A DNA stretch of 64,000 nucleotides from Grosmannia clavigera kw1407 (Eukaryota > Ascomycota > Sordariomycetes > Ophiostomatales > Ophiostomataceae), in contig NW_014040831.1 in NCBI RefSeq assembly GCF_000143105.1, forward strand, positions 2,958,974 to 3,022,973. Direction: 5' to 3'. Below, in pieces: positions 10,266-23,000 of the stretch (its first letter is position 1; every line of letters starts with the position of its first letter). The notes below the pieces were generated by a model. It saw only the letters and a program-made list of their open reading frames with translations, made no database searches and had not been told where the DNA came from. The position numbers and the translations under genes were made by a program.

Positions 10266-12602
10266 ATGTCCAACAGCCTCTCCTTTGGCAATGTCAATGG
10301 CCTGAGGCGCGGTTTCCAGCAGCACACCAACGCTCAGTCAAACAAACCGCCGCCGGCAACCCTCTCGCACGCCACGCCCTACCAGACCTTCCATCCGGCA
10401 CAGCAGACGCCATCGCCATATCCCCATCACCTCTTTCCCGGCACCGCGCCACCTCCACTTCAGGCTGTCCCCGGACTCCAAAATGCCGGCCCTCGACCAT
10501 CGCCGCCGCAGGTCACGGCCACCGTGCCACGAACACGACAGATGCAGCCGGCTCAGCCCGTCGCGTACCTTGCGCAGGCGCTAAACCAGCAGACGATGGG
10601 ACACCAGGTACAGCAGAACGACGGCACGCTGATGGCCCAGCAGCGACAGCAGCAGCCGCAACACCCCCAGCATCCGCAACATCCTCAGCATCCCCAGCAC
10701 CAGCAGATGACGCAGCATCAACAGCACCCACAACAGCTCCAGCAACATGCTCAGCACCCGCAGCAGCATCCGCAGCATGCCCAACATCCACAGCATCCAC
10801 AGCATCTCCAACATCCGCAGCATACCCAGCATCCTCTTCCTCAACACACACCGCACCCTCAGCACTCACAGCATCCTCAGCATCCTCAGCATCCTCAGCA
10901 TCCTCAGCATCCTCAGCATCCTCAGCATCCTCAGCATCCCCAGCACGCTCAGCATCCTCAGCACTCCCAGCATCCTCAGCATGCGCAGCACCCACAGCTT
11001 CCCCAGCATGCTCAACACACGCAACACCCGCTCCCGCAGATGCCTCAACATTCCCAGCCTCCGCCAAGTACCATACAATCCCAGACACTTTCCCAATCTC
11101 CTATACCTCCATCGCAGCAGCTTCAGCAGGTCCAAAAGGCCCAACAGGCTCAGCAGCAGGCTCAGCAGCAAGCTCAGCAGCAGGCTCAGCAGCAAGCTCA
11201 GCAGCAGGCACAGCAACAGGCGCAGCAACAGGCGCAGCAACAGGCTCAACAACAGGCTCAACAACAGGCACAGCAGCAACAGCAGCAGCAACAGGTGCCT
11301 CCCATACAGCAACTGCAGCAGGTACAACAGCAGGTGCAGCAGGCCCAGCAGCAGGTGCAAGTACAACAAGCCCAGCACATGCACCAGGCACAGCAGGCGC
11401 AGAAAACACAGAAGTCGCAGGCCCAGCAGCAGGCCCAGAAGTTACAGCACGGTCATCAGGTTCAACACCAGCAGGCCCAGCAGCAAGCCCAGCAGGCCCA
11501 GCTACAGGTACAGAAGGCCGTCCAGAGCCACCATCAAGTCCCTCAAGCATCACCGACGCCACCACCTCCGAAGCTAGAGGGCCCGGCTCAGCCGCAGGAG
11601 GACCAGATCGAAGACGAAATGGAGGTGGAAAGCCAATCCAACGAGACGGGAGACGGCCAGGACGACAAAAGCAGCGATGCCAACATGCCGTTCGTGCCCA
11701 GGCAGCCAATGGGCGCTCTGATGTCTGCACCCCCAGAGGGCGGCAGCTTTCCCACTCTGGAAGCTGTTCACAAGTTCGTGTTATCATACTGCACTTCGGT
11801 GGGCTATGCGGTAGTGATTGGTCGATCCAAAAAGACCGTACCTGGATTGAAGAAGGTTTTGTTTGTGTGTGATCGAGCAGGAAAGCCCCCGAGGCGAGTA
11901 AGTCCGGAACAACGCAAGCGAAAGACGTCGTCGCGCAAGTGTGACTGCCAGTTTGGGTTTTTTGCCATCGAGCAGCGGACACAGTGGACAGTACGCTACC
12001 GACCAGACTCACAGCACCTGCAGCATAACCATGGACCCAGCGAGAGCCCGGTGCTGCACCCTGCAGCGCGGAAGCTGGACAGCCGTATGGTGGCAGCCGT
12101 GAAGGCGCTCAAGGACGACGGTGCGTGCCTGACCCCTCCGAACCAAGGACATGAGAAGAACATCAGCTGTTCTAACACGTTCACAGGTGTCGGCGTGAGT
12201 CAAACGCTTGAGATCTTGCAGACGGAAAACCCACATGTCCCGCTGCTTCCACGTGACATATACAATGCTCGTGCAGCCATCACGCGGAACCCGCAAAAGG
12301 TTGCGTCTGGCATTGCTGAGAACCGGCCGGCGATCTACAGCAAGCCGCAGCCGACGGCCGAGGAGCGTATCCGCGCCGACCTCCGTCGTGAGCTGGCTAG
12401 AGCCCGCGAGGATCTCAGCAAGATTTCCGAGGAAAAGCAAAAGGAGATTGACGAGCTCAAGCAGAAGTTGCAAGAGAAGGACCGAGTGATCCAGCGGTTC
12501 GAAATGTTTATTGACATTTGCAACCAGAGGGTCATCCTGCAACGCGAGAGACTATCGGACTCCAACGAAGGAGGTAGCGAAACCGCCAACACAGCATCCT
12601 AG
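10266..12602 (+). CDS. Glutamine-rich protein with FAR1-type DNA-binding domain
   Basis: The start ATG at 10266 (MSNSLSFGNVNG) follows a CT-rich leader; the frame is open further upstream but without an ATG. A 66-nt intron at 12121-12186 (GTGCGT donor, TTCTAACAC branch, CACAG acceptor) is likely. Removing it keeps the frame and leaves 756 residues. Residues of about 130-270 are Pro-Gln-His repeats and about 289-352 are Ala-Gln-Gln repeats. Residues of about 496-590 match the FAR1/MULE zinc-binding module: a Cys in FVCDR, a CDC pair, then HLQHNH. A DIYNARAAI helix follows near 642, and a charged coiled coil at about 674-740. FAR1 modules derive from Mutator-like transposases. No DDE transposase core or terminal repeats are visible, so this looks like a host transcription-factor-like gene. 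Its targets are unknown. Confidence 0.75.
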   Translation: MSNSLSFGNVNGLRRGFQQHTNAQSNKPPPATLSHATPYQTFHPAQQTPSPYPHHLFPGTAPPPLQAVPGLQNAGPRPSPPQVTATVPRTRQMQPAQPVAYLAQALNQQTMGHQVQQNDGTLMAQQRQQQPQHPQHPQHPQHPQHQQMTQHQQHPQQLQQHAQHPQQHPQHAQHPQHPQHLQHPQHTQHPLPQHTPHPQHSQHPQHPQHPQHPQHPQHPQHPQHPQHAQHPQHSQHPQHAQHPQLPQHAQHTQHPLPQMPQHSQPPPSTIQSQTLSQSPIPPSQQLQQVQKAQQAQQQAQQQAQQQAQQQAQQQAQQQAQQQAQQQAQQQAQQQAQQQQQQQQVPPIQQLQQVQQQVQQAQQQVQVQQAQHMHQAQQAQKTQKSQAQQQAQKLQHGHQVQHQQAQQQAQQAQLQVQKAVQSHHQVPQASPTPPPPKLEGPAQPQEDQIEDEMEVESQSNETGDGQDDKSSDANMPFVPRQPMGALMSAPPEGGSFPTLEAVHKFVLSYCTSVGYAVVIGRSKKTVPGLKKVLFVCDRAGKPPRRVSPEQRKRKTSSRKCDCQFGFFAIEQRTQWTVRYRPDSQHLQHNHGPSESPVLHPAARKLDSRMVAAVKALKDDGACLTPPNQGHEKNISCSNTFTGVGVSQTLEILQTENPHVPLLPRDIYNARAAITRNPQKVASGIAENRPAIYSKPQPTAEERIRADLRRELARAREDLSKISEEKQKEIDELKQKLQEKDRVIQRFEMFIDICNQRVILQRERLSDSNEGGSETANTAS
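10660..11070 (+). repeat. Coding minisatellite encoding Pro-Gln-His units
   Basis: A 9-bp unit close to CCTCAGCAT is tandemly repeated within the FAR1-domain gene. About eight nearly perfect copies run from roughly 10870 to 10937, with degenerate copies on both sides. It encodes PQH or QHP units. Because the unit is a multiple of three and contains no stop in any frame, the other frames and the opposite strand also stay open here. Those long extra frames are not genes. Confidence 0.85.
11131..11320 (+). repeat. Coding CAG-rich repeat encoding Ala-Gln-Gln units
   Basis: Repeats of the form CAGGCTCAG/CAACAGGCG encode AQQ units, ending in a pure glutamine run near 11270-11290. Synonymous CAG/CAA and GCT/GCA/GCG mixing shows this array is older or more constrained than the nearly perfect CCTCAGCAT array upstream. 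Confidence 0.8.
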
Positions 12603-14040
12603 AAGCCTACACTTGGCTCCATCAAGCCGTGCTTGCACCACTTCATGCTTCAAGCTGCCGGGAAATACCGCATGGCTGATCACATCATGATCTATTGCTC
12701 TTTCAAGTTCGCCACGAGTGACAACGGGATATCCAAAGGGAAGACGGATGGGAGGGGACGTGCTGGGCTATTATGATTTCGTGGTGCTGTCGTTCTACTT
12801 CTTCTAGTCTACTCTTCTATGAGACGGAAAAATCTGGCTGGCGTCTATGGGACAGCATCCGGTATGAGGTCCTTGTTGGGTCAAAGTATTGGTTAGGTTT
12901 GGCATTTGAGGCTTGTTGCGGCCAGGATCCACGTCGCAACGTGCGAAGAGGGAAAGAGAACGAGATTTACGAGGCTGTGTGTCTAAAGAATGTGTGCGAA
13001 TCCTGTCGTCTTGGTTATCATGATAGACCTGCAACCGGAGTTCGGTGTGATGGCGCTGTAAAGGATTGGCAACTAGTTCAAATTTTGGCCGTCTTGGTTA
13101 TCTTACTAATAGCCCACATGTCTCGCTAGCAGCTGTTTTTTGGCCGTTTTTGGCGATAGCTGCTCGGACACCTGTTGGTTGAGAGCAATATTTACTAAAG
13201 AGATCTTGCTGCCCTATAGCTGCAACGGGATACGCCGCAAGACGATGACACGCTAGCGTTTAGTGTTGGAAGGACGGGATACTCTGACAGCTAATTTCCT
13301 TCTTTGAAATTCGTTCCTTCTTCCTTCGGCGAAAGTTGATCACTGAAACTGGTCTGGCTATTCTCGACGTGCAGCCATTTGACACGTTTTGGGTTATCTA
13401 TTCTCGTAGGGGAAGTTTCCGAGCTGTTCTAGGGCTACCTATGCGGACGCTCACTATCCGAGCTATGCATCTGCCCGAGCGTTGATATGCGGTCTAGGAA
13501 CAGTTGGGCACCACCCAATCACATGCGTAACTGCCCTGTGGACCCTGACACAGTGCTAGCGCGACAGGGGCAATTCACCGTTTGACCGCGTCCTGTCGTT
13601 TTGTACTCGTGGAACTCTGTCTTTCTCCCCTTCTGGAACAACGAACGCACGACGAAACCGGGAACGAGGAACAGAGGCAATTTCAGAAAAGACAGAAACG
13701 AAACGCCTTGTCTGGACTTCCTCTTGACGCTTCGCATCTGAAATCGCCTTAGCTTTCATTCTCTGACCGCTTGCAGCCACGGACGACTCAGCGCCTAACA
13801 AAATAAAGCAACTCTCGTCAGAGCGCGCTCCATATACGACTTCTGCTCAGCCACATTGCTCTACCCCTTGCCTTCTCAGCCTTTAGCTTCCATTGTTGGC
13901 GCCTGCTGGTCATCTGTCGTCCTGTTCTGATACGCGGCACTAGCCTCTTGTTTACTGACTTGCTGATACCCCTTTTGCTCTAAAATGTTTCCTACTTCCA
14001 TGAAGAGATAGAGGATACACTACAACCAAACACTACGACC
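12603..14040. other. Intergenic region before the dynein gene
   Basis: It holds the 3' flank of the FAR1-domain gene and the promoter and leader of the dynein heavy chain gene. The + strand from about 13800 to 14040 is C/T-rich, as in a fungal leader. Frames on both strands are under 120 codons and resemble no protein I know. Confidence 0.6.
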
Positions 14041-17000
14041 ATGGAGATTATTGCTCCATCTTCCGTGGCTGGCAGCTCCAGCCTCGGTGGGATCGGCTCT
14101 TCCGGGGGTGGCGTATCCCCATCCGCTACTGCTGGCACTGCGACAGCCCCCTCCTATGTCGATCCGACTCGCGTCATCGAACATCTTACGGCCGTTCTCG
14201 AGGCCGCTCTTGGTGCCACCCGTGATGAGCTGGAGGCCCCGGGCAGTCTGCTGTCGAAATCGCGCTACGCTGATACCGTGCAGCGGTGCTCCCGCTTCGC
14301 CCATGAACCCCAGGTTGTCTCGCTCTATATCCAGAAAGATGTGCTTCCAGCTCGCATAGACGAGGACAAGGGGACGCCGTCCCCCCCCCAACACCTGTTC
14401 ACCCTTGCGCCTGATCTCTCTGCCGAAACGACTACAGTGGCTTTTCTCGTCCTTCTCAAACGGCCGCAGCCGTTGGATCCGAACGTGCCCATCACCTCCC
14501 AGGTCCAGATGCTCAACCTTCCCGGTCCTGCATACTTGACGGCGACGGCTGGCGAGCAGGGCCTCTCGACATCGCCTTTTGAGATTTTGCAGCTCTACCT
14601 GCACAACGGCCTCGCGCCCTACTTTGATGCGAGCACGAAGCCAGCTGCTGGTGCGGCGGCGAACGGCACTAGCCGTGGACGTGCTGACCTCGAAGCCAAG
14701 ACAGGTGTGCCCGTGACGAAGAAGCGATGGACGGAGCTGGAGCTCAGTCTGGCACACCTGCAGCAGAACGTAGAGATCCCCGAGGTCGTGCTGCCCTTCC
14801 CACCCATTGTGCAGAATGCTCTCGACGACGCCAGCGGCAACAGCACGCGGCCATCCTTCGACCAGCTCCCGCCAGGCGTCACGCAGGACACTGCCCTCCT
14901 CAACAGCCTGCAGGCTACGGTCAACACGTGGATCAAGTCCATCCAGGTCGTCACCAAGATGACGCAGGACCCCACCACAGGCACGGCCAACCAGGAGATC
15001 AACTACTGGCTGTCCATGGAGTCTGCCCTGGAGCGCATAGAGGCTCAGCTGCGTGGCGATGGTGTGTCGCTGACACTGGACATCCTCAAGCATGCCAAGC
15101 GCTTCCAGGCCACCGTCAGTTTTGTTGCCGACACGGGCCTGAAGGAGGCCATGGAGCGTGTGCAGAAATACAACCAGTTGATGCGGGACTTCCCTCTGGA
15201 CGAGCTACTCTCAGCAACGGCACTGGCCAAGGTGGAGGACTCGATTGTGCAAATCTTTAGCCACCTCAACAAGAAGCTGCGCATCTGCCCGTATCCGATT
15301 CGGCGCGCCCTTGCTCTGGTCGAGTCGATCTCAAGCGACCTAGACGACACGATGCACCGCCTGTTGTCGGGCACCGAGCTGGTGGACCTCGACTATGCCG
15401 AGTTCAATCGGGTGATGAGTGCGACGAACGACATCTTTCGTGCCTGGGACGACAATGTGAAGGAGTTTACCAACGTGGCTCGTGAGGTCACGCGTCGCCG
15501 CAACGACAAGTTCATCCCTATCAAGATCAACCCGCGCCATGCGCAGTTGCAGGCGCGACTGAAGTATATTCAGACGTTCCGCGAGAACCATGAGCAGCTC
15601 CAGCGGACCATTGTTACGGTGCTCGGCCCCACGGCCGCCAACGCTGCCGCTGGCGACGGCGCCGATGGCAGTGCCAAGGCTGCGAACGGAACCAACGGCC
15701 CCAGCGGCGTCAACAGCGGCAACGGCGGTGCCTTTGATGAGACAGGCGACATGGATGCGGTGGAGGAGGTGCGGCAGGCCTGGGAGGCCCTGCGCAATGT
15801 CGACCTGCTGGACGTGACGCCCGAGGGGACGGCCAAGTGGGCACGCGCGGAAAACGCGTACAACGAGCGAACGGCGCGCGTGGAAAACTCGATCATCGCC
15901 CGGCTGAGGGACCGTCTGGCCACGGCCAAGAACGCCAACGAGATGTTCCGCGTCTTCTCCAAGTTCAATGCACTCTTCGTGCGGCCCAAGATCCGGGGTG
16001 CCATCGCGGAGTACCAGACGCAGCTCATCGATAATGTTAAGCAAGCCATTGCGGCGCTTCACGAGCGCTTCAAGCAGCAGTACGGCCACTCGGAGGCCCA
16101 TGCCATGGCCACACTGCACGACCTGCCTCCGGTGTCTGGAGCGATTATCTGGGCGCGGCAGATCGAGCGACAGCTAGACAACTACATGAAGAAGGTGGAG
16201 GACGTGCTGGGTGCGGACTGGGCACTGCACGCCGAGGGCCAGAAGCTGCAGAACGAGAGCGTGCAGTTCCGGAACAAGCTCAAGACGGTGCCGATTTTCG
16301 AGGCGTGGGCCCGCGACACGATGCGGCGCGAGGTGTCGATTGCCGGGCGGCTGTTCAGCATCAAGCGAGTGCGTGCGGCGGGCAACAAGCTGGAGCTGGG
16401 CGTCAACTTCGATCCGCAGGTGATTGCGCTGTTCAAGGAGACGCGCAACCTCATCTGGCTCAACTACTCGGTGCCGCACGCGGTGACGACGGTGGCCAAG
16501 GACGCCAAACGTGTGTATCCATACGCAGTCAGCCTGATGGAGAGCGTGCGGACGTTTGCGCAGACGCTCCGGGCGATTAACGAGATGCCGGAGGTGTCGA
16601 TGCTGCTCAACGGACACCGCAACGACGTGTATTCGCTGGTGGCAAAGGGCGTGCCGCTGCGGTGGGAGTCATTTGTGAACAGCTACGAGGTGCATCTGCG
16701 CGGACTGCCACACATGCCGAACGGAAACGCGATGGACCGGCTCAAGGGCGGCGAGAGTCGGCACGTGCTGTTTGTGCGAGAGATTGCGGCGGCAGTATCG
16801 CTGCTACAGACCAAGACGGCCACGCTGGCGACGTACCACGCGACGATCCAGAAGTCACTCAAGGAGCTGGCCACGTGCCCGTACAATGCCAACGCGTTCG
16901 AGACGCGGCTGCGGGCGATCCAGGAGGCGGTAGACCAGCTCAACCTGCAGCAGTATGCCAACCTGGGCTTCTGGGTGGAGGGCATGAACCGACAGATCAA

Positions 17001-20000
17001 GGCGACGCTGCTCACGCGGCTGCAGCGGGCAATCCTGGCGTGGATCGAAGCGTTTGAGAACGATGAGGCGGCCGAGCCGAACAAGACCAAGTTTGCGTTC
17101 GGGATGGGCTTCGGCGGCGGCTCTGGCGGCGACGAGGAGCGTCGGCGGCCGGTGACAGCAGCAGCAGCAGGAACGGCGGACGCGACGGTCAATGACGTGC
17201 CGACGATGAAGCATCTCGTGCACGAGGTGACGATGCGCAACCAGCTGATCTATCTGGACCCACCGCTGGAGTTTGCCCGTGCGAGCTGGTACCTGCGGCT
17301 GCACGAATGGCTGGGAGTGACGTGCAATCTGCGCAAGATCAAGGCAACGAGCTACGAGATGCGACTGGGCACGACGGTGGTGGAAGACGCGCGGTTCAAC
17401 GACCTGCCGGCGGAGTGCACGACGGTGCTGCTGCGGGTGCAGACGTCGATCGAGACGAAGCTGGGAGCGATCGGGTCGTACGTGGACGAATGGCTGCGGT
17501 TCCAGTCGCTGTGGGACCTGCAGTCAGAGAAGGTGTACGACCTGCTGGGCGACCAGCTGTCGCGGTGGCTGCAGCTGCTGCAGGAGATCCGCAAGACGCG
17601 GCAGACGTTTGACACGACCGAGGTCAGCCGGTCGTTTGGACACATCACGATCGACTACGACCAGGTGCAGACCAAGGTCAACGCCAAGTACGACCAGTGG
17701 CAGCACGACATCCTGCTGAAGTTTGCGGGCCGGCTGGGCGGACGGATGCGCGAGGTGTATGCCGAGATCGAGAAGGCGCGGACGGACCTGGAGACGCTGA
17801 GCCTGGAAGTCAACTCGACGGCGCACGCGGTGCAGTTCATCACGATTGTGCAGGCGTGCAAGCGACACGTCAAGGTGTGGGCGCCGGAGATCGAGACATT
17901 CCGGCAGGGCGAGTCGACGCTGGTGCGACAGCGATACCAGTTCCCGAACGACTGGCTGCACGCGCAGCAGGTGGACCACGAGTGGAACTCGCTGAACGAA
18001 CTGCTGAGCCGCAAGGCCAAGATCGTGCAGGACCAGACGGACGCGCTGCGGGCCAAGATCATTGCGGAGGACGCGATCGTGGCGGACAAGATTGCAGAGA
18101 TTGCAGTGCAGTGGAACGAAGAGAAGCCGGTGTCGGGGACCATCGCGCCGGAAGTGGCGACGGCGACGCTGGCGGCGTTCGAGGGCCGGATCACGACGCT
18201 GCAGGGCGAGGCAGCGATGGTGGCCAAGGCAAAGGAAGCGCTGGACCTGGCAGCAGCAGCGGAGACATCGCTCAACGGGATCCTGGAGGAGGTGCAGGAC
18301 TTCAAGTCGGTGTGGGCGTCGCTGTCGCTGATCTGGAAGAACCTGAGCGAGCAACGGGAGATGCTGTGGAACAGCGTGCAGCCACGCAAGGTGCGGGCAT
18401 CGATCGACAACCTGATCAAGATGACACGCGACATGCCGAGCCGAATGCGACAGTATGCGGCCTTTGAACACATTCAGGAGCGGCTGCGGACGTACGTGCG
18501 GGTGAACCCACTGCTGGGCGACCTCAAGTCGGAGGCGGTGCGCGACCGGCACTGGACCAAGATCTACAAGCAGATCCGGCCGGGCAAACGGTACTCGCCG
18601 GTGTCGATGACGCTGGGCGACGTGTGGGACCTCAACCTGGTGGCGACAGAGGCGATCATCCGCGACATTGTGGCGCAAGCACAGGGCGAGATGGCGCTGG
18701 AGGAGTTCCTCAAGCAGGTGCGGGAGACGTGGACGAGCTATAGCCTGGAGCTGGTCAACTACCAGAACAAGTGCCGGCTGATCCGCGGATGGGACGAGCT
18801 GTTTGCCAAGTGCAGCGAGAACCTCAACTCGCTGCAGGCGATGCGGCACTCGCCGTACTACAAGGAGTTTGAGGAGGAGGCGTCAGGGTGGGAAGACAAG
18901 CTGAACCGGGTGCACATCCTGTTCGACGTGTGGATCGATGTGCAGCGACAGTGGGTGTATCTGGAGGGCGTGTTCACGGGCAACGCGGACATCAAGCACC
19001 TGTTGCCGATCGAGTCGTCGCGGTTCCAGAACATCAACAGCGAGTTCTCGGCCGTGATGAAGAAGATGTACAAGCAGCCGTACGTGCTGGACGTGCTGAA
19101 CATCCCGAACGTGCAGAAGTCGCTGGAGCGGCTGGCAGAGCTGCTGAACAAGATCCAGAAGGCACTGGGCGAGTACCTGGAGAAGGAGCGGGTGTCGTTC
19201 CCACGGTTCTACTTTGTGGGCGACGAGGACCTGCTGGAGATGATTGGCAACAGCAACGACACGGTACGGGTGGCGAAACACTTCAAGAAGATGTTTGCCG
19301 GGCTGTCCGGGCTGGTGATGGGCGAGGACGAGGCAGAGGCGGTCATCACGGCCTTCTCGTCGAAGGAGGGCGAGGTGGTGCGGCTGAAGCGGTCGATCTC
19401 GCTGATCAAGACGCCGCGGATCAACGACTGGCTGGCGTTGCTAGAGGGCGGCATGAAGCAGACGCTGGCCGAGCTGCTAGGCGAGGCGATAGCAGCCTAC
19501 GGGCCAGTGTTTGCGGCCGAGACGGTGGACCCGACAGCGATGGAAGCCTTTCTGGAGGGCTTCCCGAGCCAGATTGTCGTGCTGGCGACACAGGCAGTGT
19601 GGACGACGGCGGTGGACGCAGCGCTGGCAGACGAGAAGCAGGCGGGCGCAGCACTGCAGCGGCTGTTTGAACGTGAGGTGCAGGTGCTACGGCTGCTGGC
19701 GGCGATGGTGCTGGGCGACTTGGACGTGTTGGTGCGGCGGAAATGCGAACAGCTGATCACGGAGTGCGTGCACCAGCGCGACATTATCGAGAAGCTGGTG
19801 GCAGCCGGAGCCGACTCGCCGACACACCATCTCTGGCTGCTGCAGATGCGCTACGTCTATACCAGCAGCAGCGAGACAGAGGCACAGCAGCGGCTGAGCG
19901 TGCGGATGGCCAATGCGACGCTGCAGTACGGATTCGAGTACCTGGGAGTGCCGGATCGGCTGGTGCGCACGCCGCTGACAGACCGCTGCTTCCTGACACT

Positions 20001-23000
20001 GACACAGGCGCTGTGCCAGCAGCTGGGCGGCTCGCCATACGGGCCAGCCGGCACGGGCAAGACAGAGTCGGTCAAGGCGCTGGGCGTGGAGCTGGGACGG
20101 TTTACGCTGGTGTTCTGCTGCGACGACACGTTTGACTTCCAGGCGATGGGCCGGATCTTCCTGGGCATCTGCCAGGTGGGCGCATGGGGCTGCTTTGACG
20201 AGTTCAACCGACTGGAAGAACGGATCCTGTCGGCGGTGTCGCAGCAGATCCAGAACATCCAGCTGGGACTGCGACAGGGGGCCGAGGACGACAAGGCGCA
20301 GATCGAGCTGGTGGGCCGACAGCTGAGGGTCAACGGCAATACAGGCATCTTCATCACGATGAACCCAGGCTATGCGGGACGGTCGAACCTGCCGGACAAC
20401 CTGAAGAAGCTGTTCCGCAGCGTGGCCATGTCGAAGCCAGACAAGGAGCTGATCGCGGAGGTGATGCTGTACTCGCAGGGCTTCGGACAGGCCAAGGCGC
20501 TGTCGAAGCAGACGGTGCCCTTCTTCGACCAGTGTGCGGCCGAACTATCGCGACAGGCGCACTACGATTTTGGGCTGCGGGCGCTGAAGAGCGTCTTAGT
20601 CAGCTCAGGTGGCCTGAAGCGGGCACGGCTGACGGACGGCCGGGCGACAACAGAAGCGGCGAGCCTGGGCGAGGTAGAGGCGGTCGAGCCAGAGATTATC
20701 GTGCAGAGCATCCGCGAGACGATCGCGCCAAAGCTGATCAAGGCAGACGTGGCGATCATGGGCGGGATCGAGGCGCGCTGTTTCCCGGGCGTGCGCTATG
20801 TGCCAGCCAACCTGGAGGCGCTCGAGACAGCAGTGCGGCGGCTGGCAGGCGAACGACAGCTGGTGGTCAACGAGACCTGGCTGACCAAGGTACTGCAGCT
20901 GTACCAGATCCAGCGCATGCACCACGGTGTGATGATGGTGGGCAGTGCAGGCTCGGGCAAGTCGACCGCCTGGAGGCTGCTGCTGGAAGCATTGCAGCAG
21001 GTGGAGAAGGTAGAAGGGGTGTGTCACGTGATCGACTCCAAAGTGATGTCCAAGGAAGCGCTGTACGGCAACCTGGATGCGACGACGCGCGAGTGGACGG
21101 ACGGGCTGTTCACGAGCATCCTGCGCAAGATCGTCGACAACCTGCGCGGCGAGGACGGCAAGCGTCACTGGATCGTGTTTGACGGCGATGTGGACCCGGA
21201 ATGGGTAGAGAACCTGAACAGTGTGCTGGACGACAACAAGCTGCTGACGCTGCCGAACGGCGAGCGGCTGAACCTGCCGGCGAACGTGCGGATCATGTTT
21301 GAGGTGGCAGACCTGCGCTACGCGACGCTGGCGACGGTGTCCCGCTGCGGCATGGTCTGGTTCAGCGAGGACACGGTGACGCCGGCGATGGTGGTGGACA
21401 ATTATCTCGGCCGGCTGGCAGCGGTGGCGTTTGAGGACCTGGACGAGGACGCGGTGGCGACAGGCCAGAGCGCAGCGCGAGCGCTGGCCGTGCAGACACA
21501 GGCGGCCGAGCTGCTGCGGTCACACCTGACGACAGACGACTTTGTGCTCGAGGCACTGAACCGGGCGACGACATACCGGCACATTATGGACTTCACGGCA
21601 GCACGGGCACTCAACACGCTCTTCTCGCTCGTCAACAAGGCGGTGCGCAACGTGATCGAGTACAATGCACAGCACGCAGACTTTGCGCTAGAGCCAGAGC
21701 AGGTGGAAGCATACCTGTCGAAGAAACTGCTGCTGGCGATGGTATGGGCGCTGACGGGCGACTGTCCGCTGGAGGACCGGCAGGCGTTTGGCGACGTGCT
21801 AGTAGGCCTGGCAGGCTTCGGGGTGGCGCCACCAGCAGCGGGCGGATCGGTGATCGACTTTGACGTGTCGCTGCCGCGGGCAGAATGGACTTCGTGGCAG
21901 GCACAGGTGCCGTCGGTCGAGGTCAACACGCACTCGGTAACGCAGACAGACGTGGTGATCCCGACGCTGGACACGGTGCGCCACGAGGATGTGCTGTACT
22001 CGTGGCTGGCCGAGCACAAGCCGCTGCTGCTGTGCGGACCGCCGGGATCGGGCAAGACGATGACGCTGTTCAGCGCGCTGCGCAAGCTGCCGAACATGGA
22101 GGTGGTCGGACTCAACTTCTCGAGCGCGACGACGCCAGACCTGCTGATCAAGAGCTTCGAGCAGTACTGCGAGTACAAGAAGACGCTGAGCGGCGTGCTG
22201 CTGTCGCCGACGCAGATCGGCCGCTGGCTGGTGGTATTCTGCGACGAGATCAACCTGCCGGCACCAGACCGCTACGGGACACAGCGGGCGATTGCGTTTC
22301 TGCGGCAGCTGGTCGAGCACAACGGCTTCTGGCGCGCATCGGACAAGGCGTGGGTGACGTTGGACCGGATCCAGTTTGTGGGCGCATGCAACCCGCCGAC
22401 CGACGCAGGCCGGACGCCGCTGGGAGCACGGTTCCTGCGCCACGCGCCGCTGATGATGGTGGACTACCCGGGCGAGCAGTCGCTGCAGCAGATCTACGGC
22501 ACGTTCAACGCGGCGGTGCTGAAGATCATCCCGACGCTGCGCGGATACGCCGAGGCGCTGACGCAGGCGATGGTGCGGCTGTACACGGAGTCGCAGCAGC
22601 GGTTCACGGCAGCGCAGCAGGCACACTACGTCTACAGTCCGCGCGAGCTGACACGGTGGGTGCGCGGCGTGTACGAGGCGATCCGGCCGCTGGAGGCGCT
22701 GTCGGTCGAGGGGCTGGTGCGGATCTGGGCGCACGAAGCACTGCGGCTCTTCCAGGACCGGCTGGTGGAGGCGAGCGAGCGCGAATGGACGGAGGCGGCC
22801 GTGCGGCGGATCGCGCTGGAGCTGTTCCCCAACGTGGACGAGGCCCAGGCGCTGGGCGGCCCGATCCTGTTCTCGAACTGGCTGTCGAAGCACTACGTGC
22901 CGGTAGACCGGGAGCAGCTGCGGGACTTTGTCAAGGCGCGGCTGCGCACGTTCTGCGAGGAGGAGGTGGACGTGCCGCTGATCCTGTTCAACGACGTGCT

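Noticed and set aside
10513..11088. 191-codon minus-strand Ala/Asp/Glu-rich frame
   Set aside because: It is the reverse complement of the PQH minisatellite, open only because the repeat has no stop in any frame.
10136..11872. 578-codon + frame overlapping the FAR1-domain gene
   Set aside because: It is the second frame through the PQH and AQQ repeats (reading Ala/Ser/Thr-rich). The frame carrying the FAR1 domain and coiled coil is the real one.
10266..12602. An active Mutator-like transposon
   Set aside because: Only the FAR1-like module is present; there is no DDE core, no SWIM zinc finger and no visible terminal inverted repeats.
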